A stretch of DNA of 64,000 nucleotides from Pseudoips prasinana (lineage: Eukaryota > Arthropoda > Insecta > Lepidoptera > Nolidae): assembly GCA_951640165.1 (NCBI GenBank), contig OX621252.1, positions 18,435,934-18,499,933 on the forward strand, given 5' to 3'. The translations under genes and the position numbers were made by a program. Below, piece by piece: positions 1 to 11,227 of the stretch. The notes under the pieces are model-generated. The model had not been told where the DNA came from. It saw only the letters and a program-made list of their open reading frames with translations, and searched no databases. Positions within the stretch are counted from its first letter, which is position 1. Each line of letters begins with the position of its first letter.

Positions 1-1146
1 CTATTAGTGATATTTTGAGATAATTCAGGTGTTGAGGGTATATCTGGGTTAGATAAGCTTTTTTGGTTTGGTGAGTGAAACATTGTAAATCTTGAAATAA
101 TATACAATCCTTAAAATTGTTGCGTTGTTTCACTGTCAAAGTAGATAGTATTATTATAGCAAAATTATGCGCAGGCGACTTGTGACAAGCACTCAACTGG
201 TGTCACCGGTCGCAACAGGTGGCACCGGCCCGCAGGTAGCAGTTATTAATTTCGCGTCGCAGCGCTCACTACTCTTGGCGGAGTGGCTTCTGTATGCAAC
301 CGGAGGCCGCACGTTACGTGGTGGTCGATGATTCGAGCCTCGCCAGGCGCTTCGTCTTTTTGAATGTTTATTCAGATTTAAATATAAGTTTAAAAATAAA
401 TAACTCACAAATTGTGTTTCGGTGCACGCCTGTGTAAATGAGACGGAGAAACAAAATCCAATATGGACGCCGTCGTAAATGGTAAACTCCACAAGATAGT
501 AAGAGAGGGCCCGATGTTCTTCAAAATGCGTACTCAGAATTAAGAAATTAACTAATTACTTAAATACACCGCAGCAACCAACTACACGTCCTCTCACAGC
601 AAAGGTTCACGGAGCAAAAAAAAGTCAGCTGTTTTATTTACAAGACGTCGAGGACGTCTATATTAAGCAGGCAGTTCTAGCTTTTTATATCACTCTTTAG
701 ACGCAAGTCAAAGTTCGTGAGGCAGAGGCCTTATGGACTATGTTACCTTTGTGTACCTGAACCAATAAGAAAATAAACAGATTAAAGATTTACTTAACTT
801 ATTCCTTTCCTTCATATCTCTCGCGTTGTTTTATTTCCCGACCAAAAAACATTTACACTAATGTTAAGGGTAAATATGATATATGAGATGGTACACAAAA
901 ATGGCGGATTGATTTACCGCGGCCGTCGGTAGCCGGATCCTGGGGCGATGGGGACTTCCGCGCTTTACAGATATGTTTCAAAATAGGGTTGTGATGAGGG
1001 TTACGTTTATTTAGTTCAACATATCACATCTGAGTTCTTTTACATACACGGTTTATAGGTACACATAGTTTCTAAAAAATGTATACACATAGTATACATT
1101 TAACATAACATTCCTTAACGTTTTCAACGTGTTCTGATAACGATTT
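1..1146. other. No gene recognised; AT-rich sequence with one GC-rich island
   Basis: I see no supported coding region here. The open frame on the minus strand at 193-492 has no recognisable domain and overlaps a GC-rich island (about 190-350). That island contains a tRNA-like A box (tggcggagtgg, about 278) and B box (gattcgagcc, about 335), so it may be a SINE head. The remainder is AT-rich and unassigned. Confidence 0.5.
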
Positions 1147-1182
1147 CTAGTGACCAGTCCCGGCTTCGCACGGGTTGATAAA
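1147..1182 (-). mobile_element. Helitron 3' terminus fragment
   Basis: Read on the minus strand, this ends in a GC-rich imperfect hairpin (cccgtgcgaagccggg) followed by a short spacer and CTAG. That is the hairpin-plus-CTRR arrangement of Helitron 3' ends. A related degenerate end lies near 18838-18875. Only the terminus is recognisable. Confidence 0.4.
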
Positions 1183-1202
1183 TAAAAATAATTGTACACG
1201 TA

Positions 1203-1315
1203 TATAATAATAATGTAATCCTGGGAAATTATTCACACTATAGAAACCAGATATATTACATATACTATCTACTATACTTTTATTTTTGTAAATACGTACT
1301 TATTTAAGTAAGTAA
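1203..1315 (-). mobile_element. tRNA-derived SINE (family A), 3' part only
   Basis: Matches the 3' half of SINE family A seen in full at 4932-5194 and 57724-57975: tail cctgggaaattattcacac, then gaaaccagatat, then tttgtaaatac. The tRNA-like head is missing. Confidence 0.6.
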
Positions 1316-1445
1316 AAGTAAAATACTCTTTATTGAACACCATAACTTCAAATTAAAATGAGCATACATAAATTAAGTACAAAGGGCGGTCTTATCGCTA
1401 CTGCGATTTCTTCCAGACTACCAATTATGGAGTGGATAGACTAAG
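1316..1445 (-). mobile_element. LINE 3' end fragment
   Basis: Read on the minus strand, this is the 3' UTR of the same LINE family found at 23108-23508. It shares ctttattgaacacca, ggcggtcttatcgct and gcgatttcttccagac. Only the 3' UTR is present, as expected of a severely 5'-truncated LINE copy. Confidence 0.6.
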
Positions 1446-3328
1446 GAAAGGGAAAACAGGGTAGGTAGATATAACAATAGTTCAACTTAATGTAAACTTA
1501 AACTAATACAAAATAATAATAAAAAGTAAAAAAAAAGAAATTCATAAAATAATTTAAAATAGTCTAATAAAGCAGGAATGCGCGAAAAAAAACAAAGGCA
1601 ACAGCGGTAAATAAATATACTTGGTAATCTAGGCAGATAAATACATTTTTTTAACATTATTTAAAAAATATTTAATGATTATTTAGATCATTACTTCCAG
1701 ACTCAGGACAAACAGACAACTAGCATTCCCAAGAAACCCAAGAACACGCAGTCTGATATAAACACAGGTTACATGGCATGGCACCATTTGAAAAGTATAT
1801 TCTTTCAAATAAGATAATAATAATTTAAATCACATAACGTAGTTATATACAAAAGATATACTTGAAAAGAGATCGTCCCGTTTTTGAAGTCGGGTTCAAA
1901 ATTAAAAAGACTTTTATGCTGCCGCTGTTCGCTCCTCGATGTTCTCTTTCTGAGAGGCTATAAGATTGATTACCACAAGATTAAAAAATATGATTATATA
2001 AAAGTACACAATTAAATAAATAAACATTACATAAATAAAACAATTTAATTAAATCCATTTCAATGTCATAATTCTATTCTAAATTAAATTATCAAATTGA
2101 TTTATATCTATGCAATCTCATCCAATTATTTGATATTGTTTTTAATACTACATGTATTCTAAACAATATCAAATAAACACAAAATTTGGTATAATGCGCG
2201 TTGTTAATGAAAGAGTTTGGATTTAAAAATGAAAAGAAAATCCAATTTCCACACATTGGATGACGGATAATAGGGTTTACAATATGGAAGAATCAAATTA
2301 CTTTTTTCTTCAATAAAATAATTTTGCTCTATAGATGAGAACCCTTTCATAGAAAATTTTGTACATTATAGTTAACACCCTGAATACAATGCTCAATATG
2401 AGTACAGAAGTTAATTTATTTTATTAACTTATTAGGAAAAGGCCGCCATTATATAAAGCACTTTACAATGTTAGAAATATCACGAAACTGAAATTACATA
2501 CTTACCATTACAGCTAAACAAATTATTCAACCCTCACAGATGGGAACTAAACAGTTTTCCAACTTTAAAGGAGCATCCCTGCCACTTACACGAATGACCG
2601 AATGATACGATTGGAATTTGAATCAATCCAATTCCGTCCATATTTCATTTACATTGGAGTTCATTATTATACGTACAGGAGGGAAGTGGATTGGATTATC
2701 GGATCCAGATCACATCTTAACCGCACCAGGTAGTTTTTCATATTTTATGGGACCATAATGTTGTGTATAAGACATGTCCATGCTATTATTATTTTATGAG
2801 TGTTCTGGTAATACCTCCATTTGTATTATTGAATGTTTTTAAGAATATTACTTTGCATCCACTGTTTGTAAAAGAAATTCAATATATTAAATATTTTTTT
2901 TATGCTCACGTTCAGTTATTAATATTTTATATTAAACAACAAAGAATCGTGTTTTAATTAATAATAAAGATCTGTGATACAGAAGCACCGGACACGCCAT
3001 GGAGCGTCCAAAGGTAATCAAATGAAAAGATGTTTTTAGACATGTGAGTTTACTATTGTAACATCGATTTTCATTTATTGTTCGTCGAACGTGATGTACG
3101 AAACTGAGGTAAGGAAAAAAAAGCTTATTGCTTAATATTTACTTAACAATCTCTTGTATTTTAATAAAAAAAACTATACCTATTAACAGACACAAAGTCA
3201 ATATCAGTAATGACCATTGCTGCCCAAAGGACTCCCCCAATGGCCTGTATTGTGCAAGCTTAATCTACGTGAAGATATTCCGCGCCTATACAATTTACGT
3301 ATCATAACGCGTGCATTATAGCACGCAA
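1446..3328. other. No gene recognised; AT-rich intergenic or intronic sequence
   Basis: About 1.9 kb of AT-rich sequence without a supported gene. The short open frame at 2763-2957 on the plus strand is low-complexity and hydrophobic with no family features, and looks like chance. I could not assign any repeat here. Confidence 0.5.
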
Positions 3329-3520
3329 TCCTGCTAATGTTATAAATGCGAAACTTTGTGAGTATGAATGTATAGATGTATGGATGGTTGTTAGTTTTTA
3401 ACTAAAAAGTACAAAACAGATTTTGATGAGTCTTTGCAGAAATATAGCTTATATATCCAAATAACACATACGCTATAATTTATAAAGTTAAACGCGGGTG
3501 AAACCGTGGGACCCAGCTAG
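3329..3520 (+). mobile_element. Non-autonomous Helitron (Lep1-like)
   Basis: Starts TCCTGCTAATGTTATAAATG and ends in CTAG. The element lies between a 5' A and a 3' T, the Helitron insertion rule, with no target duplication. The start and the internal gctataatttataaagtt block match copies at 31613-31789 and 47085-47264. No Rep/helicase coding capacity is present, so it depends on an autonomous partner. The Lep1 name is my recognition of a known lepidopteran family, not a search result. Confidence 0.65.
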
Positions 3521-3550
3521 TATATACATAAGCTAATTATGCTAGTAAAA

Positions 3551-3633
3551 TCACGAAGTTTGTGTTACGAAATCCGAACACAAACTTCGTGAATTAAAAT
3601 TATTTCGTATTTCGATTCGTATTACGAAATAAT
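3551..3633. repeat. Two adjacent short hairpins
   Basis: Arms 3551-3566 and 3577-3592 are a perfect 16-bp inverted repeat (tcacgaagtttgtgtt) around a 10-nt loop. A second perfect 11-bp inverted repeat follows (3599-3609 with 3623-3633, attatttcgta). The loop of the first and the arms of the second share the acgaaat word. Function unknown. Confidence 0.7.
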
Positions 3634-4115
3634 ATACCGTTGCACCGATTTGTTTACTCTATTTCATTTGCATTCTCTAGGAGGAAACGCGGTGGGTGAG
3701 CTCTTAAGAGCGTCCGAAACTGTGGCAAACACGGCTCGGCAATCATTAAACGTAACGTCGCACAGTGATACTCATAACATCTATCAGAAGCTCATAATAA
3801 AATAAAGCTTTTATACCAGGTGCAGTTTGCGTCATTGAAATAGAGTGAGACTCAAATTTCAATTGAGACTCTGAAAGGATCATCCCGGCAAACTACGGCA
3901 GTTCTCCAAAGTGAAAATCTCACTACGAATATACTCACGAATATTGCCACACTTGGCATTACTTGTTTTGATTGTTGTGCCTTTGACAACAAACTTTGAC
4001 TACTTTGACGGGTCGATTGGCGTGGTTGGTATATATTTATCTTTCACGTGGGTTCGATTCTCACTCAGGACAACAAATATTTGTGTGCATGAAGATGTCT
4101 GTTTGTCCCGTGTTA

Positions 4116-4296
4116 TCTACTATTTTTATATAGTAGTTTTTATAAGTCGGGTTTTCCTTCCTGACGCTATAACTCCAGAACGCACGAACCGATTTCCACG
4201 GTTTTGCATTCGTTGGAAAGGTCTCGAGCTCCGTGAGGTTTAAAGCAAAGAAAATTTATTAAATTTAACGCGGATAACATCGCGGTGCACAGCTAG
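4116..4296 (+). mobile_element. Helitron copy 1 of a head-to-tail pair
   Basis: Starts TCTACTATTTTTATATAG directly after the A at 4115 and ends gcacagctag at 4296. Copy 2 begins at the next base. The internal ttttccttcctgacgctata block is shared with copy 2. Confidence 0.7.
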
Positions 4297-4465
4297 TCTA
4301 CTATATAAAAATAAGTCAGGTTTTCCTTCCTGACGCTATAACTCCAGGACGCACGAACCGATTTCCACGGTTTTGCATTCGTTGGAAAGGTCTCAGACTC
4401 CGTGAGGTTTATAGCAAAGAAAATTTATAAAATTTGACGCGGGTAACACCGCGGGGCACATCTAG
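4297..4465 (+). mobile_element. Helitron copy 2 of a head-to-tail pair
   Basis: Begins TCTACTATATAAAAATAAG immediately after the CTAG of copy 1 and ends ggggcacatctag at 4465, followed by T at 4466. The pair as a whole therefore sits between A and T. Near-identity over most of its length to copy 1 suggests tandem duplication or a read-through product. Confidence 0.72.
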
Positions 4466-4931
4466 TTGTGGATATAAGAACCTATTTATAAACGAAAAGT
4501 AGTATATCATCAATCTGGTTTCCAAAGTCAAGCTCTGCTTAATTTGGGATATGTTGGCCGTGTGTGAATAATGTACCAGGATATTATTATTATTACTACA
4601 CGTATGGCGCAGTGGTCATGGTAGTCGCCTCGCTAATACTTCTGCGCTCTCGTGTTGGTGTCCGTGACTTTTATGCTTGTAAAGTCCAAGATCCCAAGAT
4701 ACAGGAATTTATTCCCTTATTGAGGGAATCGTCCTTGGAATTCAAGATTTAAACTAGTTAATAGATATACAAAAAAATCATATTAATTAAACTTTAGAAC
4801 TAAATTACACTGTTGACGCTGAGGTCATCAGTGCTGTTAAAGATGGTAATCATTTTAATACATTTGTGGATTTTCATTACAACTCTACAACATTGCTCGT
4901 TGTATACTAATTGATATTTAAATAAGTAAAT

Positions 4932-5194
4932 ATTCTGGGACATTATTTACACACGGCCATCTGGTCCCAAACTAAACAGAGCTTGTACTATGGAAACCAG
5001 ATAACTGATATAGGTACTACATAATATATTACTTTTCTTTTGTAAATACATACTTATATTGATAATAAGTAAACCCAGACTCAGGACAAACAGACATGTT
5101 TATGCACACAAATATCTGTCCTAGGTGGAAATTGAACCCACGACCTCCAGCGTGAAACGCAAGCATTTGCCAACCACGCCAACAGGCCCGTCTG
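4932..5194 (-). mobile_element. tRNA-derived SINE, family A
   Basis: Minus-strand copy running from the head (gggcctgttggcgtggttgg; B box region gtgggttcaatttccac) to the tail (gtgtgtaaataatgtcccag). Includes the conserved middle blocks gtatttacaaaagaaaag and ctggtttccatagtacaag. Confidence 0.82.
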
Positions 5195-5277
5195 CTCAAT
5201 TTTTACCTTTACTGCATACTACATTTACTGCACAACAATCCTCTAAGGTGACAGTAGCCATTTGTCCAGATTATTAA

Positions 5278-5547
5278 AGTAGCAACAAACTGCTTAGAGC
5301 GCTTTTCGGGCTTCCACGGTACTGCAGCGCATCCGGCATGTTTGCTGATGCTGAAGTTGATGACTTTTATGCAATTATGCGCAAGAAAGTTGCATCAATT
5401 GTGAGACGAATACGAAGGAGCCCGAACAAGATACTGAAAATGGTGGGGGACAGAATGGATACCGTACTTTTCAGTAGGTTTACAGAACTCCACGTCGCGA
5501 GGAGTCCTGTAAACTTACTGCGTGGGGGCATTCGTCCTTATAAATAA
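5278..5547 (+). pseudogene. Non-LTR retrotransposon reverse transcriptase, C-terminal remnant
   Basis: An open frame begins after an in-frame TAA at 5275-5277 and runs to a TAA at 5545-5547. It reads NKLLRALFGLPRYCSASGMF and continues with basic residues (RKKVASIVRRIRRSPN). This LPR.CSASGMFA..R pattern is familiar from the extreme C-terminus of lepidopteran LINE polyproteins, past the reverse transcriptase domain. No catalytic motif is present, so it is a 5'-truncated remnant. The exact clade is not determined. Confidence 0.6.
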
Positions 5548-5689
5548 TATAATATTTTATTTATTCATTGTATTATATATTGCTGATTGTATTATTCTAT
5601 AATTTACTAACATAGCGCTTAAGTACAAATTGTTACTAAAAAATATGGGCCATGTAGTCTGCAATAAATTATTTTTATTTTTTTGTTAT

Positions 5690-6655
5690 TAGTGGCAGAC
5701 CGACCATTCACCACCTGGTAAGACCCAAAAATTTGATTGCTGCTTTGTTTTGGGATCCTAGCTGTAGGTACGTCCATGTTTTATCACCAAATTTACCGTC
5801 TCCTCGTCCAATGTGGTAAGCATGGAATTGTCCATTGTTTGAGCCTCAGTTAAATTGTGAAAGATCCATAGGGAATACAGTTTTTTTTGTACCCAATGTT
5901 GTTGTTTTTGTGGGATTTGTTGTATGCCACCATATTTATAGCTTATGAGACACATCAGGGTGCCCAATTTTCATCATTGGGAGTGTGATCTCTGGCGAAA
6001 TCATCATGATATTATGTTAAACAGCTTGCAACCAATATCTGGAGTAGTTTATTATACGGATCTTGTAGCAACAAGGAACAACTTCCGTGCGTTTAAGCGC
6101 TTTTGCCATACCTACTATTGGAATCAAATATAACAGCTCACTTAGGACCCTTAAACTGTTCTTCGGTGCTTTTGCAGCTGGCTTCTCTAGTTGCAAATCT
6201 CTCATTTCATGAGGCTATAGCCTCTTACATCTTTCTGCCTCCCGCTTTGCTCTGGAGGGAAGTGGAACTATTCATTTTCTAACTCCTCCTTTTTTCTATT
6301 TCTGATTAAATTCGTTGCAGGATCCAAGACAGTTAGAGCGATTCCCCGGGACATGCCTGAGCTTCACCGCTCAGTGTCATTTCATTGTGTGCCACTGTTG
6401 ATCCTGGCTTACAGGAGTTGCAGTGGTGGGTAAGAGGGAGGGACTAGTCTGTTCAAATTTCGTGTTATGTGTCCGTGCCCGTCTGTTTCGATCATAACGT
6501 GTACAATATCGATGTTTTCTTTGGTCGCAGCGGTAAACTGCGATTTCGAACTTCGTCACTGCGATTGATTTGACCACGTTTGAACTCTGCAAATCAGCTA
6601 TAAAGGGTTTACTTACACGTTTGCGAGAAACACTCTCCTGTGGCGTCAAACTACA
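5690..6655 (-). pseudogene. Decayed mariner transposase interrupted by unrelated sequence
   Basis: Read on the minus strand, the 6655-6460 part gives FAEFKRGQINRSDE and, in a shifted frame, a piece resembling MIETDRH, both typical of the mariner N-terminal DNA-binding region. The 5960-5690 part gives FHNLTEAQ and then DPKTKQQSNFWVLPG, the linker and first catalytic-region blocks. Several stops and frameshifts are present, and the stretch between (about 5990-6450) does not fit a transposase and may be a later insertion. It resembles the mariner relic at 59390-60590 more than the two better-preserved mariners. Confidence 0.6.
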
Positions 6656-6965
6656 TTTAAAATTGTAGTAAATAATGGTACGGACTCAGAAAAAGTCCGT
6701 CCCATATATGGGAATAAAAATATGCAATATTTAATATGCTGGTATTTTTTTAAGAAACAAATTGATAAACAACCCGCTATTCAAAGCCAAAGTGTAAAGT
6801 AGTAAGAAAACTGTCTGCCTATTACGATTCATGCGCTACAGTCCGCTGACAGTCAAGCACACGGACGGACAGCAAAATTTTAGTAATAAGTTAACGTTGG
6901 CACTCAACGAGCATGGAATCCTAATTATTGTCACCACCTGACTTTTTTTCAACTGTTTTCATGTC

Positions 6966-7020
6966 TTCATGATCATCATCATCATATCAGCCAAATGTGG
7001 TTCACAACTGGACAAAGGCC
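6966..7020 (-). mobile_element. RTE-type LINE 3' tip
   Basis: Read on the minus strand this is ggcctttgtccagttgtg followed by an (ATG)n tail (atgatgatgatgatc). That is the last part of the RTE-like ORF plus its tail, seen more fully at 39310-39412 and 32430-32530. Confidence 0.65.
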
Positions 7021-7114
7021 TTGAATAAATTTGTGTGTGTCTACCGTAGCTTATATTTAATGAATTCGTTTCGTCTGTGTGATGACCGATGTATCACGTT
7101 GCATTATAATATAA

Positions 7115-7249
7115 ACGCAAAATTTTAATACTTTATTATGAGGAGTATCCGAATCATCCCCATGTATGTTCTACGATTTTGAGTAGTTTTCGAGATATAA
7201 TCGGGGGTGATTCGGATACTCCTCATCATAAAGTATCTTAATTTTGCGT
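7115..7249. repeat. Inverted-repeat element (foldback MITE)
   Basis: Imperfect arms of about 45 bp starting acgcaaaatt and containing gaggagtatccgaatca converge on a short centre. No coding capacity. Flanking target duplication is not clear. Confidence 0.6.
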
Positions 7250-7935
7250 ACGTCAACTCCTCGGCCACCCTGTATAATAAGTAAATATGTTATTTACGAA
7301 AAGATTTGAAAAATAGATTATAATATATAAAGTAGAAAGTCCCAAGACTTACTGGAGACTAGTTCTACAGATATTTGTTCCGATTCGAGTTGTTTGAGGA
7401 TGTGACTTGACTTTATAATTATTGGAAATTCTGAATTCTTACAACGTTCGAGCTAACATTTGTTTAGGTACTGTTTTCATGATATGAATATCTATCTATT
7501 GTTGGTAATCTATTTATGATATGGTAGGCCTAGATAAAGCCTTGCCTAGATAACTAAAAAACTGTTTTGACTTTATTGTTTCATCTATCAACACGTTTTC
7601 CTGAAAATTATTCTCAAGCTTGTGTATTTTTATTAAAATTTCATATATTAATATACATTTAAATTGCAACTTTACATTTTTTATTATTTCAGGCGACTGA
7701 TTTAAAATGTAACGTCCAATAAATCCAGATTCTGCCTGCGCCTACATAACAATACCACGAGGTTTTCAGAAACTCAATTGTCATGTCTCATTATATGTGA
7801 ATCTGTGAGGAATAACAGTTACTGGACAGTTACCCTTGTATAATTATCGTGTCATATATTTATCTCATACCTGTATGTCGCACAGGGGCTAGTATAGAAG
7901 TGGACTAAACTAATAATAATACTATTTAGACGCCT
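7250..7935. other. No gene recognised
   Basis: AT-rich sequence with no supported open frame and no repeat that I could match to others in the window. Confidence 0.5.
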
Positions 7936-8072
7936 ATAGCCAGATACTCTCACCGGTCTGTAAGTGATCGGTGAGGTTAAGCAACTAGGCTCGCGGTTAG
8001 TCCGTAGATGGGAGACCACCAAGGTGGTTTAGTTTCTGAACGTCTTCGTGCTTTGGAGGGTAGTAAGTAAGT
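7936..8072 (+). mobile_element. 5S-rRNA-like SINE, 5' part
   Basis: Head only of the 5S-like SINE: tctcaccggtctgtaagtga, gaggttaagcaactaggctc and gatgggagaccaccaa. These correspond in order to the 5S rRNA segment containing the internal promoter (AAGCA...GG and GATGGGTGACC). The copy breaks off at a short agtaagtaag repeat. Confidence 0.7.
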
Positions 8073-8591
8073 AATAGACACTATTACTTAGTGCGTGGAA
8101 ATTATTAGGTATTTACAACTAGCTTTATCTCGCTCTCTCTAGCTAGTGATGAGAAAGTATCGTATTCTATTAATGAGCTTGGTATGATGTTAAGTAAAGT
8201 TTGTATACCAATGACAGTTAAAGTAGTCACCCCATCTTAACTTTGGGTCCACATGGTGTTTTGATAGGGTATTTATTTAAGACCCACTGAGAGCTTTATT
8301 TCAGAGTTGCATATTAAACTAAAATATATTTTAGTGCATAATATGCCCCCTTCAGTGCATCGGAATCGATTAATTGATGCTAAATATTACCATGCCATTA
8401 CAAAAAGATATAAGATTCCGCTACGCTCATTCAGTATGCACCCTAGTTCCTAGGATAATGAAATTTACAGTCGATGCGACTTCAATAGATAAATTTGCAC
8501 CACGAAATTGCACTTAATGTTTACGCAATAAAAACGTTGTAAAGGTCAAAGTGGTTCTACCGACATGACGTGACGTCGACTGTATAATGTA
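8073..8591. other. No gene recognised
   Basis: No supported gene or family repeat in this stretch between a 5S-like SINE and a MITE. Confidence 0.5.
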
Positions 8592-8726
8592 CAGACGCCG
8601 GCACATCAAGCTACCCCGATCTGTCAAATTTCCCCATTTCAAAGTGAACCTTGTGCTTTTGTGATAAAGATGAAAATCTAAAAAAGAAATTTGACAGATT
8701 TGGGTAGCTGGATGTGCTGGCGTCTG
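8592..8726 (+). mobile_element. 135-bp TA-flanked MITE (family M135), copy 1
   Basis: Terminal inverted repeats of about 40 bp beginning cagacgccggcacatcaagc, with a core of gataaagatgaaaatct, flanked on both sides by TA (8590-8591 and 8727-8728). The TA duplication and short length point to a non-autonomous Tc1/mariner-superfamily element. Four more copies are in the window. Confidence 0.8.
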
Positions 8727-8887
8727 TACAACTAGTAAATAAGTAAGACGACGTGAAATTTAAAGTGGCGAGTTTTTAAGTTTAAAATCTTATAATAATT
8801 TTAATCTAATTAATATTCTTAATAATATAACAGGTATTGTATATTATGAAGATGATTATAATACTTATTCGAGCTTTCATGTTCTCA

Positions 8888-9157
8888 TAATAATATCCTG
8901 GGACATTCTTTACACACGGCCATCTGATCCCAAATTAAGCAGAGCTAGTACTATGGAAACCAGATAACTGATATACTAGATATACTACTTTTGGTTTGTA
9001 AATACATACTTATATAGATAATTACACCCAGACTCAGAACAAATTTACATGATAAACATGTCTAGGCGCACACAAATATCTGTCCTGGATGGGAAACGAA
9101 CCCACGATCTGTGGCATGAAAGGCAAGCATATAACAACCACGCCATCCGGCCCGTCT
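8888..9157 (-). mobile_element. tRNA-derived SINE, family A
   Basis: Full-length minus-strand copy: head with gtgggttcgtttcccatc as the B-box region, the conserved middle, and tail gtgtgtaaagaatgtcccag ending in an ATT run at 8888. Confidence 0.8.
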
Positions 9158-9275
9158 AAACTGAATTAGAAAACGGTGAAAGTGACACGTGAGTAACGTT
9201 ATTACAACCACGTGTCTATAAACGTCACTGGTTTTCAATATCATTATTGGCGCATTGCTAATATACATTATATAG

Positions 9276-9530
9276 ACGGTCACCGTAGCCTAGTTGGTAG
9301 TGCTCCTGCCTACGAAGCTGGTGGTCCTGGGTTCTAATCCCGGTAAGTGCAAATATTTGTGTGATGAGCACGAATATTTGTTTCTGAGTCATGGATGTTT
9401 TCTATGTATTTAAGTATTTATCTATCTATATAAGTATGTATATCGTCGCCTGGTACCCATAGTACAAGCTTTGCTTAGTTTGGGGTTAGGATGATCTGTG
9501 TGACATTGTCCCTAGATATTATTATATTAT
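9276..9530 (+). mobile_element. tRNA-derived SINE, family B
   Basis: Head cggtcaccgtagcctagttg carries the A-box region and cctgggttctaatcccgg the B-box region. The body contains gtgatgagcacgaatatttg and cgtcgcctggtacccatag. Its 3' tail (agtacaagctttgcttagtt, then gtgtgacattgtcc and ATT repeats) is homologous to that of family A although the heads differ. Confidence 0.82.
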
Positions 9531-10069
9531 TTTAAAATGAAAATATGCTGAGTGACTCGATAATATTATAGTAATGAAGACAACTCAATACTGAGTACTA
9601 TGGTTTAATACTTTTTGCCACGTATAGCGTACCAACAAAGCCGTAGCAATCGTTTTAAATTAATATCAGTATGAAAATATTAGATGGCTCTAGAATAGTG
9701 CTTTTACTGGCTTATAATATAAGTGCAGCATTCCTATTATCCAGACATAGGACTTTATTTTTTAATCCGAAGGACACCATATTGAAACAATGTAATTAAA
9801 GAGCTGTAAGAAATATTTTATGACTGGAAACGTAATTATAAAGAAAAAAATGTCATTCGTCTGCACATGTGGCACAGTGCAACGCCTTCTCTTTTTCCTA
9901 ATAATATCGTTACTATCTTGGCGCCCTCGTGTTTTGGGTTCGATCAGCAGGACAATTCTATGTGTGACCCATGAATAGTTTTACGGAGTCCCTTTGATTT
10001 TGGAATAAATTTAATGATTTTTTTTTTATTATTTCCATATGGTTTTACATACCTATGAACATAATTTAT
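9531..10069. other. No gene recognised
   Basis: AT-rich sequence without a supported gene or assigned repeat. Confidence 0.5.
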
Positions 10070-10310
10070 ACGGGCCAGTTGGCGTGGTTGGTAAGTTCCA
10101 ACCCAGGACAGATATTTGTGTGCATGAACATGTCTGTTAATTTCACCCTGACTCGGGAGAGTCTGGGTGTATTTATCTATATAAGTATGTATTTACAAAA
10201 GAAAAGTAGTATATGTACTATCCCAGTTATTTGTTTTCCATAGTACAAGCTCTGCTGAGTTTGGAATGCAGATGACCGTATATGAATAATATCCCAGAAT
10301 ATTATTATAG
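10070..10310 (+). mobile_element. tRNA-derived SINE, family A, head internally deleted
   Basis: Begins gggccagttggcgtggttgg but then jumps directly to ccaacccaggacagatattt, so the middle of the tRNA-like head and most of the B box are missing. The rest of the body and tail are present. Such a copy should lack a functional pol III promoter. Confidence 0.78.
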
Positions 10311-10680
10311 TTTTGTGAGTTTCAATATTTGTAACTCAAAGCCATGCTAATAAAACTAGACAAGTACAAATAAACAAATAACAAAGAAATATTATTACCA
10401 TTTCATTTTAAATTAAGCCAGTTGGTGAAATAAATGGAATAAAATGTTAACATTTTTAATTGGATGTAAGTCAGTGAAGCTCGCAGTGATTCGCAAGGGC
10501 TTATATGAATGTATATACAGCGCAGTGTGGCTTCCCAATCACGCAAGTCTTGATAAAAGGAAAACTGACGCAATATTAAATGAAGTACCGAAAGGGATTA
10601 CTGAATGATCTCATCATTTAAAATTACGAACATGGATTGCGTATCTTTAAATATAAAGTGAAGCCACATATTTTTTATTG

Positions 10681-10945
10681 ATGGCGCGGTTGGCCTTTCA
10701 CGCCGCAGTTCGTGGGTTCGATTCCCAACCGGGACTGATATTTGTTTGCATGAACATATTTGTTTGTCCTGAGACTGGGTGTAATTATCTATATATGAAA
10801 GTATGAATTTACAAATGAAAGTAATATACCTCTCTATGTAGTATATCAGTTATCTGGTTTAACATACTACAAACTCTGCTTAGTTTGGGATCAGATGGCC
10901 GTGTCTGAATAATGTTCCAGGATATTATTATTATTATTATTTCGT
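10681..10945 (+). mobile_element. tRNA-derived SINE, family A
   Basis: Head tggcgcggttggcctttcac and B-box region gtgggttcgattcccaac are clear, followed by the standard body. The tail gatcagatggccgtgtctg is followed by a long ATT run. Confidence 0.82.
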
Positions 10946-11227
10946 ATCGTTGAAGTAAGTAATGCAAATGTTAAAATAATTGTCAGTACATCAACTTTGT
11001 TTATATTTTCTGCTTGCTCTTTTAACGCCGTCTTTCTGTAACGGTAGAATGCTCAAACCTCGGGTGGGCCAATAAAATTATATTAGTATTTTTCTGATAA
11101 GTGAAACACTGAGATTAGCCTCAAACCTGGAAGCCGTGCCTCAGATATCTCATAAGGCTTTTTCCCCTAATCTCCATTGGGATATGGGAGTGCACCTGCA
11201 TGATTACATGCACTTGTCTACAGGCTC

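Larger units (their letters stand above)
4008..4590 (+). mobile_element. tRNA-derived SINE (family A) split by two Helitrons
   Basis: The 5' part (4008-4115) carries the tRNA-like head, with A box region ttggcgtggttgg and B box gtgggttcgattctcac, followed by the family body. The body resumes at 4466 and ends in the shared tail (agctctgcttaatttggg, ggccgtgtgtgaataatg) and an (ATT)n run. The missing middle is exactly where two Helitron copies sit, so the SINE is older than they are. Confidence 0.8.

Noticed and set aside
193..492. Minus-strand open frame of 99 codons
   Set aside because: No recognisable domain; overlaps a GC-rich tRNA-like island; amino-acid composition and lack of splice context suggest chance.
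3911..4243. Plus-strand open frame of 110 codons
   Set aside because: Runs across a SINE head and a Helitron, so it is a composite of repeats, not a gene.
4297..4465. Tandem duplication read as a satellite or CRISPR-like array
   Set aside because: The two units are Helitrons with TC and CTAG ends; no short regular repeat-spacer pattern exists anywhere in the window.
7975..8025. 5S rRNA gene
   Set aside because: Only the promoter-containing segment resembles 5S rRNA; the rest is SINE body, and copies are dispersed rather than tandem.
9276..9350. tRNA-like sequences with A and B boxes as possible tRNA genes
   Set aside because: They lack a complete cloverleaf and are followed by SINE bodies; several near-identical copies show they are SINE heads.
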